64,000 nt of DNA from Mantis religiosa (lineage: Eukaryota > Arthropoda > Insecta > Mantodea > Mantidae). A model generated the notes under the pieces. It searched no databases. It was not told the DNA's origin and was given only the letters and a program-made list of their open reading frames with translations. The stretch spans positions 1 to 64,000 of the forward strand of contig JAUKNK010000058.1 of NCBI GenBank assembly GCA_030765055.1. Direction: 5' to 3'. This document shows positions 1 to 12,130 of the stretch, in pieces (position 1 is the first letter of the stretch; each line of letters starts with the position of its first letter). The translations under genes were made by a program, and so were the position numbers.

Positions 1-3000
1 TATCTATATACATATATAACATTATAACTATATAACATTATAACTATATAACATTATAACTATATAACATTATAACTATATAACATTATAACTATATAAC
101 ATTATAACTATATAACATTATAACTATATAACATTATAACTATATAACATTATAACTATATAACATTATAACTATATAACATTATAACTATATAACAATA
201 TAACTATATAACATTATAACTATATAACATTATAACTATATAACATTATAACTATATAACATTATAACTATATAACATTATAACTATATAACATTATAAC
301 TATATAACACTATAACTATATAACATTATAACTATATAACATTATATCTATATAACATTATAACTATATAACATTATAACTATATAACACTATAACTATA
401 TAACATTATAACTATATAACATTATAACTATATAACATATAACTATATAACATTATAACTATATAACATTATATCTATATAACATTATAACTATATAACA
501 TTATAACTATATAACATTATAACTATATAACATTATATCTATATAACATTATAACTATATAACATTATAACTATATAACACTATAACTATATAACATTAT
601 AACTATATAACATTATAACTATATAACATTATAACTATATAACATTATAACTATATAACATTATATCTATATAACATTAAACTATATAACATTATAACTA
701 TATAACATTATAACTATATAACATTATATCTATATAACATTATAACTATATAACATTATAACTATATAACATTATAACTATATAACATTATAACTATATA
801 ACATTATATCTATATAACATTATAACTATATAACATTATAACTATATAACATTATAACTATATAACATTATAACTATATAACATTATAACTATATAACAT
901 TATAACTATATAACATATAACTATATAACATTATAACTATATAACATTATAACTATATAACATTATAACTATATAACATTATAACTATATAACATTATAA
1001 CTATATAACATTATAACTATATAACATTATAACTATATAACATTATAACTATATAACATTATAACTATATAACATTATAACTATATAACATTATAACTAT
1101 ATAACATTATAACTATATAACATTATAACTATATAACATTATAACTATATAACATTATAACTATATAACATTATAACTATATAACATTATAACTATATAA
1201 CATTATAACTATATAACATTATAACTATATAACATTATAACTATATAACATTATAACTATATAACATTATAACTATATAACATTATAACTATATAACATT
1301 ATAACTATATAACATTATAACTATATAACATTATAACTATATAACATTATACTATATAACATTATAACTATATAACATTATAACTATATAACATTATAAC
1401 TATATAACATTATAACTATATAACATTATAACTATATAACACTATAACTATATAACATATAACTATATAACATTATATCTATATAACATTATAACTATAT
1501 AACATTATAACTATATAACATTATAACTATATAACATTATATCTATATAACATTATAACTATATAACATTATAACTATATAACATTATAACTATATAACA
1601 TTATAACTATATAACATTATATCTATATAACATTATAACTATATAACATTATAACTATATAACATATAACTATATAACATTATAACTATATAACATTATA
1701 ACTATATAACATTATATCTATATAACATTATAACTATATAACATTATAACTATATAACATTATATCTATATAACATTATATCTATATAACACTATACTAT
1801 ATAACATTATAACTATATAACATTATAACTATATAACATTATATCTATATAACATTATAACTATATAACATTATAACTATATAACATTATATCTATATAA
1901 CACTATAACTATATAACATTATAACTATATAACATTATAACTATATAACATTATAACTATATAACACTATAACTATATAACATTATAACTATATAACATT
2001 ATAACTATATAACATTATATCTATATAACATTATATCTATATAACATTATATCTATATAACATTATAACTATATAACATTATAACTATATAACATTATAT
2101 CTATATAACATTATATCTATATAACACTATAACTATATAACATTATATCTATATAACATTATAACTATATAACATTATAACTATATAACATTATATCTAT
2201 ATAACATTATATCTATATAACATTATAACTATATAACATTATAACTATATAACATTATATCTATATAACATTATATCTATATAACATTATAACTATATAA
2301 CATTATATCTATATAACATTATAACTATATAACATTATAACTATATAACATTATAACTATATAACATTATAACTATATAACATTATAACTATATAACATT
2401 ATAACTATATAACATTATATCTATATAACATTATAACTATATAACATTATAACTATATAACATTATAACTATATAACATTATATCTATATAACATTATAA
2501 CTATATAACATTATATCTATATAACATTATAACTATATAACATTATAACTATATAACATTATATCTATATAACATTATATCTATATAACACTATAACTAT
2601 ATAACATTATAACTATATAACATTATAACTATATAACATTATAACTATATAACATTATAACTATATAACATTATATCTATATAACACTATAACTATATAA
2701 CATTATAACTATATAACATTATAACTATATAACATTATAACTATATAACACTATAACTATATAACACTATAACTATATAACATTATATCTATATAACATT
2801 ATATCTATATAACATTATATCTATATAACATTATATCTATATAACATTATATCTATATAACATTATATCTATATAACATTATAACTATATAACATTATAT
2901 CTATATAACATTATATCTATATAACATTATATCTATATAACATTATATCTATATAACATTATATCTATATAACATTATATCTATATAACATTATATCTAT

Positions 3001-6000
3001 ATAACATTATAACTATATAACATTATAACTATATAACATTATAACTATATAACATTATATCTATATAACATTATATCTATATAACATTATATCTATATAA
3101 CATTATATCTATATAACATTATATCTATATAACATTATATCTATATAACATTATAACTATATAACATTATAACTATATAACATTATATCTATATAACATT
3201 ATATCTATATAACATTATATCTATATAACATTATATCTATATAACATTATATCTATATAACATTATAACTATATAACATTATATCTATATAACACTATAA
3301 CTATATAACATTATATCTATATAACATTATATCTATATAACATTATATCTATATAACACTATAACTATATAACATTATATCTATATAACATTATATCTAT
3401 ATAACATTATAACTATATAACACTATAACTATATAACACTATAACTATATAACATTATATCTATATAACACTATAACTATATAACATTATATCTATATAA
3501 CATTATATCTATATAACACTATAACTATATAACATTATATCTATATAACACTATAACTATATAACATTATAACTATATAACATTATATCTATATAACACT
3601 ATAACTATATAACATTATATCTATATAACATTATATCTATATAACATTATATCTATATAACATTATAACTATATAACATTATAACTATATAACATTATAA
3701 CTATATAACATTATAACTATATAACATTATAACTATATAACATTATATCTATATAACATTATAACTATATAACATTATATCTATATAACATTATAACTAT
3801 ATAACATTATATCTATATAACATTATAACTATATAACATTATAACTATATAACATTATAACTATATAACATTATATCTATATAACATTATAACTATATAA
3901 CATTATAACTATATAACATTATATCTATATAACATTATAACTATATAACATTATAACTATATAACATTATAACTATATAACATTATAACTATATAACACT
4001 ATAACTATATAACACTATAACTATATAACATTATATCTATATAACACTATAACTATATAACATTATATCTATATAACATTATATCTATATAACATTATAT
4101 CTATATAACACTATAACTATATAACATTATAACTATATAACATTATATCTATATAACATTATATCTATATAACATTATAACTATATAACACTATAACTAT
4201 ATAACATTATATCTATATAACACTATAACTATATAACATTATATCTATATAACATTATAACTATATAACATTATATCTATATAACATTATAACTATATAA
4301 CATTATAACTATATAACACTATAACTATATAACATTATATCTATATAACACTATAACTATATAACATTATAACTATATAACATTATATCTATATAACACT
4401 ATAACTATATAACATTATATCTATATAACATTATATCTATATAACATTATATCTATATAACATTATAACTATATAACATTATAACTATATAACATTATAT
4501 CTATATAACATTATAACTATATAACATTATATCTATATAACATTATAACTATATAACATTATAACTATATAACATTATAACTATATAACATTATATCTAT
4601 ATAACATTATAACTATATAACATTATATCTATATAACATTATATCTATATAACATTATATCTATATAACATTATATCTATATAACATTATAACTATATAA
4701 CATTATATCTATATAACATTATAACTATATAACATTATATCTATATAACATTATAACTATATAACTATCTATATTACATTAATAACTATATAACATTAAA
4801 TATATAAATAACATTATAACTATATACAATTATAACTAAAAACATTAAAACTATATAACCATTCATAATAAACATAAATAACAATATAACATTATAACTA
4901 ATAACTAACATAATAACAATAAAACACAATAAAACTATAAACAAATATAACTATATAACATATAACTATAAACAATATATCTATATAACATTATAACTAT
5001 ATAACATTATAACTATATAACATTATAACTATATAACATTATATCTATATAACATTATAACTATATAACATTATATCTATATAACATTATATCTATATAA
5101 CATTATAACTATATAACATTATATCTATATAACATTATAACTATATAACATTATATCTATATAACATTATAACTATATAACATTATAACTATATAACATT
5201 ATAACTATATAACATTATATCTATATAACATTATAACTATATAACATTATAACTATATAACATTATATCTATATAACATTATATCTATATAACATTATAA
5301 CTATATAACATTATATCTATATAACATTATAACTATATAACATTATAACTATATAACATTATATCTATATAACATTATATCTATATAACATTATAACTAT
5401 ATAACATTATAACTATATAACATTATATCTATATAACATTATATCTATATAACATTATAACTATATAACATTATATCTATATAACATTATAACTATATAA
5501 CATTATAACTATATAACATTATAACTATATAACATTATAACTATATAACATTATAACTATATAACATTATATCTATATAACATTATAACTATATAACATT
5601 ATATCTATATAACATTATAACTATATAACATTATATCTATATAACATTATAACTATATAACATTATAACTATATAACATTATATCTATATAACATTATAA
5701 CTATATAACATTATATCTATATAACATTATAACTATATAACATTATATCTATATAACATTATAACTATATAACATTATAACTATATAACATTATAACTAT
5801 ATAACATTATAACTATATAACATTATATCTATATAACATTATAACTATATAACATTATAACTATATAACATTATAACTATATAACATTATATCTATATAA
5901 CATTATAACTATATAACATTATATCTATATAACATTATATCTATATAACATTATAACTATATAACATTATAACTATATAACATTATAACTATATAACATT

Positions 6001-6833
6001 ATAACTATATAACATTATAACTATATAACATTATATCTATATAACATTATATCTATATAACACTATAACTATATAACATTATAACTATATAACATTATAT
6101 CTATATAACATTATAACTATATAACATTATAACTATATAACATTATAACTATATAACATTATAACTATATAACATTATATCTATATAACATTATAACTAT
6201 ATAACATTATAACTATATAACATTATAACTATATAACATTATAACTATATAACATTATATCTATATAACATTATATCTATATAACATTATATCTATATAA
6301 CATTATAACTATATAACACTATAACTATATAACATTATAACTATATAACATTATATCTATATAACATTATAACTATATAACATTATAACTATATAACACT
6401 ATAACTATATAACATTATAACTATATAACATTATAACTATATAAAATTATAACTATATAACATTATATCTATATAACATTATATCTATATAACATTATAT
6501 CTATATAACATTATATCTATATAACACTATAACTATATAACATTATAACTATATAACATTATAACTATATAACATTATAACTATATAACATTATATCTAT
6601 ATAACATTATATCTGTATAACATTATATCTATATAACATTATATCTGTATAACATTATATCTGTATAACATTATATCTGTATAACATTATATCTATATAA
6701 CATTATATCTATATAACATTATATCTGTATAACATTTTATCTATATAACATTATATCTGTATAACATTATATCTGTATAACATTATATCTATATAACATT
6801 ATAACTGTATAACATTATATCTGTATAACATTA
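1..6833. repeat. 16-bp AT-rich satellite array
   Basis: About 425 head-to-tail copies of a 16-bp unit, CTATATAACATTATAA, fill this stretch. Three main variants are seen. CTATATAACATTATAA dominates the first 1.5 kb. CTATATAACATTATAT alternates with it from about 1.8 kb onward. CTGTATAACATTATAT appears only in the last ~230 bp next to unique DNA. A minor CACTATAA variant is scattered through. Rare units are one or two bases short. There is no open frame or gene. Such arrays are usual in heterochromatin; a telomeric TTAGG motif is not present. Confidence 0.97.
4761..4985. repeat. degenerate island inside the satellite
   Basis: For about 220 bp the regular 16-bp phase breaks down. Units lose or gain A and T bases and motifs such as AATAACATAA and AAAACATT appear, after which the regular array resumes. 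Nothing foreign to the satellite is inserted. It may be an old, unhomogenised patch of the array, or a low-accuracy consensus where an assembly joined two satellite ends. Confidence 0.7.
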
Positions 6834-7035
6834 GTCAAGAGGGTGCGCGGGGGAGCGCCTGGGATGGGTGGCACATGCAGAGAGTCAAGTGCGTCGAGTT
6901 GCGCGGGGTAGTTAGGGGTTGCTCAGGGAATGCACAAAGTCCAGGTTGCGCGTGGGGGATGCAGAAATTCAAGAGGGAGCACGGGGGGTCCCTGTGAGTA
7001 CGTCGGGGAATGCCTCCCAGTCCAGAGCGTGCACC
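6834..7035. other. G-rich spacer between satellite and minisatellite
   Basis: Base composition jumps from pure AT to strongly G-rich on the plus strand. Loosely repeated words recur (GTGCGCGGGGGA, GCGCGTGGGGGATGC, GGGAATGC, AGTCCAG). It may be a decayed tandem repeat. The short open frames here carry no recognisable domain. Confidence 0.5.
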
Positions 7036-7198
7036 ATGACCTTCAAGGTCAAATGGCATGACCTTCAAGGTCAAATTGTATGACCTGCAAGGTCAAATTG
7101 GATGCCTTTCAAGGTCAAATTTTTCAATGTCAAATTGCATGACCTCAAAGGTCATTCAAGGTCAAATGGCAAGAACTTCAAGGTCAAATTGCATGATC
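7036..7198 (+). repeat. 22-bp minisatellite with TGACCTTCAAGGTCA core
   Basis: Seven or so imperfect tandem units, about 22 bp each, share the near-palindrome TGACCTTCAAGGTCA followed by AAATTGC or AAATGGC. The half-site TCAAGGTCA recurs in most units. In insects that 9-mer matches the known binding consensus of the nuclear receptor FTZ-F1; use here is not shown. The array ends where the truncated Gypsy LTR begins. Confidence 0.85.
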
Positions 7199-7212
7199 CA
7201 ACACTTTACTAC

Positions 7213-7408
7213 TACTGTGTACGTGCATCCGAGTATTGTATGTAATTACGAATGCAAGTGAAATTGAAACGGACGAACTGGTGAATCGTAATTCTGTGCA
7301 TTACGTAGTACTGTGTGATTGGCAAGTGTTTAACTGTAAGCCGAAAGAAATAAACAACATTTTTGGGTGGTGAAATTGGACTTTTGCTTTCACGAACCCA
7401 CAAAGTCA
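7213..7408 (+). repeat. 5' LTR of Gypsy copy A, truncated
   Basis: It matches the last ~195 bp of the 3' LTR at 10556-10752, from ACTGTGTACGTGCAT to CACAAAGTCA. The upstream U3 with its TATA box is absent. Scattered differences between the two LTR ends suggest an older insertion than copy C. The primer-binding site begins one base after the LTR end. Confidence 0.85.
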
Positions 7409-7453
7409 CTGGTGTCAGGAAGCGGGAAAACAACATCACCGACCATTACAACC

Positions 7454-8670
7454 ATGGACGCGGCATTGGAAAAGATTTTAGAGAAGATTATGGAAATAAA
7501 GGCCATACTGACCTCGGAAATGAAGACGGCAAATGAAGACCTCGCTGCAAAAACAGAAGCGGCAAACAACAACCTCACCGCCGAGTTGAAACAAATGAAG
7601 ACGGGCAACGACAACATCACCGCAGAGTTGAAAGAAATGAAGATGGCCAACGACAACATCACCGGGAAGATGGAAGAAATTAAGGCCGAACTAACAGCGA
7701 AGACGGAAACGGCTAACATCAACTTGGCCACGACAATGACCTCAAACATGGCCGAACTGACCGCGGAAATGAAGGTGGCGAACGAGGATCTCGCCGCCAA
7801 ATTTGAAAAACTGTTGTCCGGCGTGAGGGTTGACGTGACGGAGCTGGGCAAGTGGATGGGCCAAGTGTACGAGCGCGTCGAGGACCTGGCAAGCCGAGTT
7901 AACGACCTGGAGGGAAAGGCCGACAGCAGCGTCAAGTTACTGAACGCCATGGTGGAGGACGTCGTCTGCAGGAAGCTGAAGGATTTGAAGGCCGACGCGC
8001 CGGGACGCGACACAACATCTGCGCGCGCCAAACATCCCAAGTATGACGGCGCGTCAACGTTTGAGGTCTTCCGCCGCCAGTTCGACACAGTGCACAGGCA
8101 CAACGGATGGTCACTGGAGGAGGAGGCCACACAGTTAATAGCCAGCCTCCAGGGACGGGCCGCGGAAGTCCTAAACACGGTGCAGACAACGGCGGCGCCC
8201 AAGGACATCTGGGAGGCCCTGGAGAATCACTTCGGGAACCACCGCTTAGCCGCAGCATACCGCAGCCAGCTAAAGGCAAGGTCACAGCAGCCGGGGGAGA
8301 CGCTGCAGGAGTTCGCCATTGCGATCGTGCAGCTGGCTAGCAAGGCCTTGGTTGACCTGCCACTGGAGTTCGTATCCCGGGAAGCTGCCTACAATTTTGT
8401 AGACGGGGTACGGGACACGGAGATTCGTCAGCGCCTAATGCTCGGCGAATATAAAACCATCCACGAAGCGCTGACAGAGGCATTAAGGATGGAGGCGGCA
8501 AAATAACATCCATCCCGATGTCGAGAACGAGTAGTGTCCGCTACGCCGGAGACAGAAGACCAACTGAGGGACGCCGGCGAACACCTAGTGGCCAGTGTTG
8601 GGGGTGTGGACAGCCCGGACACCTGCAGAGAGACTGCCCACACCAGGAACAGCAGCCGGAAAACGAGTAA
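7454..8670 (+). pseudogene. gag of Gypsy copy A (one frameshift)
   Basis: Encodes the structural Gag that packages element RNA in cytoplasmic particles. The ATG at 7454 follows the primer-binding site and matches the start in copy C. Residues 1 to ~150 form a long coiled coil built of repeated segments (EMKxANxxLAAKxE type). After it comes a globular part (FEVFRRQFD, GRAAEVLN, LKARSQQPGE). At about 8503 one C is missing relative to copy B, closing the first frame at 8506. The original frame continues shifted and ends at 8670 after an intact CCHC zinc knuckle, CWGCGQPGHLQRDC (near 8600-8640). The pol frame overlaps the end in the -1 frame, so a -1 shift is the likely way pol was expressed. I see no canonical slippery heptamer. 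Confidence 0.85.
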
Positions 8671-10234
8671 GGGCCGGCGTGGAGAGGGGCACGTCGGCGC
8701 TATCACCACCATCCCCTCGAGTGACACTGCGCGCCGTCAGCCGGCGTATGGATGACAGCCTCATCGCGGACGGCTGGGTAAGAGGAAAGCCGTGCCGCGT
8801 GCTGGTGGACACCGGGGCTGCCGTGACCATCATCAGACCTGACGTGGCGAAGGGTTTGCCGACAAGGAAGCTGAGCCGACCATACCAGCTTGTCACGGCA
8901 TCTGGCGACACCTTTCCTATGGAGAAGGAGGCCCTGCTGGAGATGACCTTGGGGCGGAGTGCCGTGCGTCTGTGGGTGTTGGTCGCGAAGGTGGCTGAGG
9001 AAGTGATTCTGGGACTGGATGCCCTCAAGAGCAACGAGGCGACGGTCGACGTCGGCAGGAAGGTCCTGCGGCTCAACGGAGAAGAGGTTATACTCCGTCA
9101 ACCCGAAGAGCGCCTTGGAATCTACAGGGTCGTCTTGAACGAAGACGTGTTTGTTCCCGTGAGGAGCGAGGTGTTGGTGACTGCGCGACCAGAAGGCCAG
9201 ACAGCAGGTTGGGTCCCGAGGCTGCAGGAGTACGACTTCATTTCGGAACATCGTAGAGGGAAGAGCCACGGTAACGCTGAGGCCATGTCCCGAGCACCCT
9301 GTCCAGAAGAGTGCGGCCAGAGCACAAGAGTGGACGAGAAGGAGCGTGCCGCAGCAGTCCGAGTAGTCACGGCAATGCCTGCGGACGGCTGGGATAGCGC
9401 AGGCCTGAGGAGGGAGCAGCTGGCGGACGCAGACGTGGGGCCACTCTTAAGGGAAGTGGAGGCAGGGACGATACCAACCTGGGAGGACATCGCACCGAGG
9501 AGCGCCACCTACAATTCGTACTGGGCCCAATGGGACTCGCTGAAGACCAGAGACGGCGTGCTGTTCCGGGTATGGTATGGGAGTCACCCGATGGGAAGAC
9601 GCAGAGAGAACACTTGGTACTTCCCTGGAGTAAGGTACCGGAAGTCTTGGAAGAATTGCACGCCGGTACTTCAGGAGGACACCTGGGAGCGAACCGAACG
9701 ATTGACAAACTACGGCAGCGCTACTACTGGCTGAGGCTCCGAGCAGATGCGGAGAGATGGTGCCGTCAGTGTCACGAGTGCGCGGCGAGTCGCGGCCCCC
9801 AGACTAGCAGCCGGGGTCGCATGCAGCAGTACAACGTCGGAGCGCCATTCGAACGTCTCTCCGTTGACATAACTCCGGAAGTGAAACAGCCAGCGACCGG
9901 GTATGTGGAGAACTTGGTGGACCATCTTCACGACATGCACGAGATGGCTCGCCGGAACATCCAGAAGGCGAGCGACCGCATGAAGACCAGGTATGACAGG
10001 CAAGCCATCAGCCAAGGGTTCCAGCAAGGTGACCTGGTCTGGTTGTACCGTCCTACCCGGACCAAGGGACGCTGCCCTAAGCTCCAGCAGCCATGGCAAG
10101 GATCGTACCGGGCGGTGAAGAGGATTAACGACGTGGTCTACCGCATCCAGAAGGTTTCCCGAGGGAAGATGTTGGTGGTACACCTGGATCGCCTGGCACG
10201 CTACGATGGTGCTGTTCGGGACGACCAGCTTTGA
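8595..10234 (+). pseudogene. pol of Gypsy copy A: protease plus integrase ends, RT and IN core deleted
   Basis: The aspartic protease motif VDTGAAVTII is at about 8805-8835, within a protease domain up to ~9190. At 9191-9203 (GAAGGCCAGA) the protease linker joins directly to the tail of RNase H (QEYDF, HRRGKSHGNA), removing all of reverse transcriptase. A 5-bp duplication near 9571 (TATGGTATGG) shifts the frame. The integrase zinc domain follows (H-x6-H, CRQC). At about 9869-9876 the catalytic core is deleted and the sequence resumes at KQPATGYVENL. The C-terminal domain is complete, ending RYDGAVRDDQL just before the polypurine tract. Both large deletions join at short shared words. The alignment partner is copy B at 59465-63391. 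Confidence 0.88.
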
Positions 10235-10245
10235 GGACGGAGCAG

Positions 10246-10752
10246 TGTCACCCGATCGTTGGAACACCCTATAAAACCAGCTGAGAGCGGCCAAGCAGGG
10301 GAGGTCGGAGTTAGCCACGCCCCCCTCGTTTGTCTTATAGTGGTGACAAGGGGTGGCTGGGAGGACAAAAACATCACTGCGCCGTCTCTTTCTGCTCCAC
10401 CTGTATTCTTGAATTTACGGGATATTTCCTCTAATCTAGAACCTTCCAGATCGACCCGCTGGCCCTATATAAGCAGCACGTCGGGCAAGAGGAGTGAGTC
10501 AGTCAGTCAGTTAGAGTTCTTGGCGAGCAGTGTAAGTGCAGTTTACGACGAGAAGACTGTGTACGTGCATCGGAGTATTGTATATAATTATGAATGCAAG
10601 TGAAATTGTGATGGACAAACTGGTGAATCGTAATTCTGTGCATTACGTAATACTGTGTAATTGGCAACTGTTTAACTGTAAGCCGGAAGTAATAAACAAC
10701 ATTTTTGAGTGGTGAAATTGAACTTTTCATTTCACGAACCCACAAAGTCACA
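10246..10752 (+). repeat. 3' LTR of Gypsy copy A
   Basis: 507 bp, starting TGTCACCC right after the purine tract GAGGACGGAGCAG and ending CACAAAGTCACA. TG...CA ends are typical of LTRs. It aligns through its 3' half with the LTRs of copies B and C; the U3 half is more diverged. Flanked on the right by ATAT. Confidence 0.88.
10466..10473 (+). promoter_or_regulatory. TATA box of LTR A
   Basis: TATATAAG, about 220 bp into the LTR, followed ~40 bp later by GTCAGTCAGTCAGTTAG, an initiator-like AGT-rich tract. Copies B, C and D have a TATA box in the same relative place, so this is the likely U3/R promoter of the family. Confidence 0.65.
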
Positions 10753-11639
10753 ATATATACACACTAACTTTACTTGTAAAGACAATGCATGACTAACGCA
10801 ATGTAAGGTACCATCACTAGCTTTAATGATACTTTCTACCCTCTCAGGGTAGACAATACATTAACTAAGAACTATAAACTAATGCAAATAAAGTAGTATA
10901 ACTCACACAAGACTATTTCCTCTATCATTGAGGATGCAGCCACTACGTTATGACGGTGTTTCCTATTGGAAACGACACTACACCCAACTACATCCCTCAC
11001 CACGAATCCGCGAGGGCATAATCAGGGCTTCGGTCATGCTTATGTCCTAGCACCCAACCTCACCTCGGTTAGGCCATACGGCCAACCTGTACACGCTCTC
11101 CATGTATCCGCAGGTGCTTATAGCAGTACTGGTGGAATTCCTCTCCTGCCTTCCCTCCGGTGGAGGTTTTTAGTGAGTAGTACCTTCAGGTGAAGCTCAC
11201 ACTCCCAGCTGCACCATCCCAGTACTTTCGGGGTCAGTCCATGAATAGATTTTTCCTCCACTTCAAAAAAAAAATAGTTTTTCCATGATTCTATGTTAGA
11301 TAAATCCTTCTCAAGTACATCTCACAAATGTACGAGAGGTATACAGTTTTAACACAGCGGTCGTTTGTCAGAGAATTTTCAAAATATCTCTTTAGGGGCA
11401 GCATGTTTATCAATGGCTTGTGGCAATAATTCTAATAATTTACTATGTTTACAGGTTCTGATATTAATTTAATGTTAACAATTTCATTCACATTACTTTC
11501 TGCACTCATAATTAAACAAATTGTTATTACAGGAGTTTAGACATCCTTTTAGTTCATAGTCAATGACAAGAACATTTGCTGAATTTAACAAAAGTTAATT
11601 GTTGCATTAGTTGTTAGAATTTCCATAGTCAGCTGTACT
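10753..11639. other. no gene; GC-richer block at about 10945-11240
   Basis: Mostly AT-rich unique-looking DNA. A block near 10945-11240 is richer in C and G (CACCTCGGTTAGGCCATACG, TTCCCTCCGGTGGAGG) and may be part of an unidentified repeat. It holds a 75-codon frame at 10966-11193 with no recognised domain. Confidence 0.5.
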
Positions 11640-12130
11640 GACAGAAAGACATTATTATTAGGGAATGCGACTGTCAAATGCTTCAACAGCTCGTCGCTCT
11701 CACATTCCATTCTATTTGTAAGTCCAAGACAAAAATAAATAACTACATCTCATTTAAGAAAAGACAACAGGAAACAGGCAACCCAGTGATTAACCTTTAA
11801 CCTGTTGGGTAATTTAAATAAACTTTTTTATTTCTCATATGGGAGAGATGTACGCTCCCGAAACGTCGATGTCTCAACATCTGCTTACCTGGCTCGAAGC
11901 CCGAGAACGTCTAGAACAGTATCAACTGCGATATTCGGTAAATAGTCAAGTGGGACGCAAATACTTATATTAGTTTATAGAATTGTAAGTCTCGAGGAAA
12001 TGTGATAATATGTAATACAATAGTGAAAACAAAATTAATGTAACTGTGCACCCAAGCATATAGTATTACTCACTATGTAATGGAATATGCTGTATAATAA
12101 ATGAATAAATAAAAAAGCACACACGCTCAC
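11640..12130 (+). repeat. possible Penelope-like tail, then LINE-like 3' tail
   Basis: Near 11840-11870 an inverted GGGAG/CTCCC stem is followed by GAAACGTC, resembling the hammerhead-like motif at other PLE ends in this window, but the CUGANGA core is not recognisable. At 12000-12130 an AT-rich run ends in AATAAATGAATAAATAAAA, which looks like the tail of a non-LTR retrotransposon. Both calls rest on short motifs only. Confidence 0.35.

Larger units (their letters stand above)
7199..10752 (+). mobile_element. Ty3/Gypsy LTR retrotransposon, copy A (internally deleted)
   Basis: Order on the plus strand: truncated 5' LTR, primer-binding site, gag, protease, tail of RNase H, N- and C-terminal parts of integrase, polypurine tract, full 3' LTR. 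Reverse transcriptase, most of RNase H and the integrase core are missing, so this copy cannot make its own enzymes. The primer-binding site starts at 7410 (TGGTGTCAGGAAGCGGGA), consistent with a tRNA-Leu 3' end. There is no env: the integrase stop lies about 10 bp before the 3' LTR. The 5' LTR is cut off near 7213, at the minisatellite edge, so the left target duplication is lost. The four bases after the 3' LTR are ATAT. Confidence 0.9.

Noticed and set aside
1..6833. Telomeric or centromeric repeat
   Set aside because: The unit is not the insect TTAGG telomere motif, and nothing in the sequence shows centromere function.
7036..7198. CRISPR-like array
   Set aside because: Units are contiguous with no unique spacers and the setting is eukaryotic; it is a minisatellite.
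7390..8208. 272-codon open frame on the minus strand
   Set aside because: It is antisense to the Gag coding of copy A; its serine/alanine-rich text is a shadow of the repeat-built coiled coil.
8640..8670. Slippery heptamer for gag-pol frameshifting (CGGAAAACG)
   Set aside because: The frame relation fits a -1 shift, but the A-rich word is not a canonical X-XXY-YYZ heptamer in the gag frame.
10235..10246. Search for an env gene in the Gypsy elements
   Set aside because: The integrase stop lies within about 10 bp of the 3' LTR in copies A and B, leaving no room for env.
10966..11193. 75-codon frame in a GC-richer block
   Set aside because: No domain, no splice or promoter context; likely chance.
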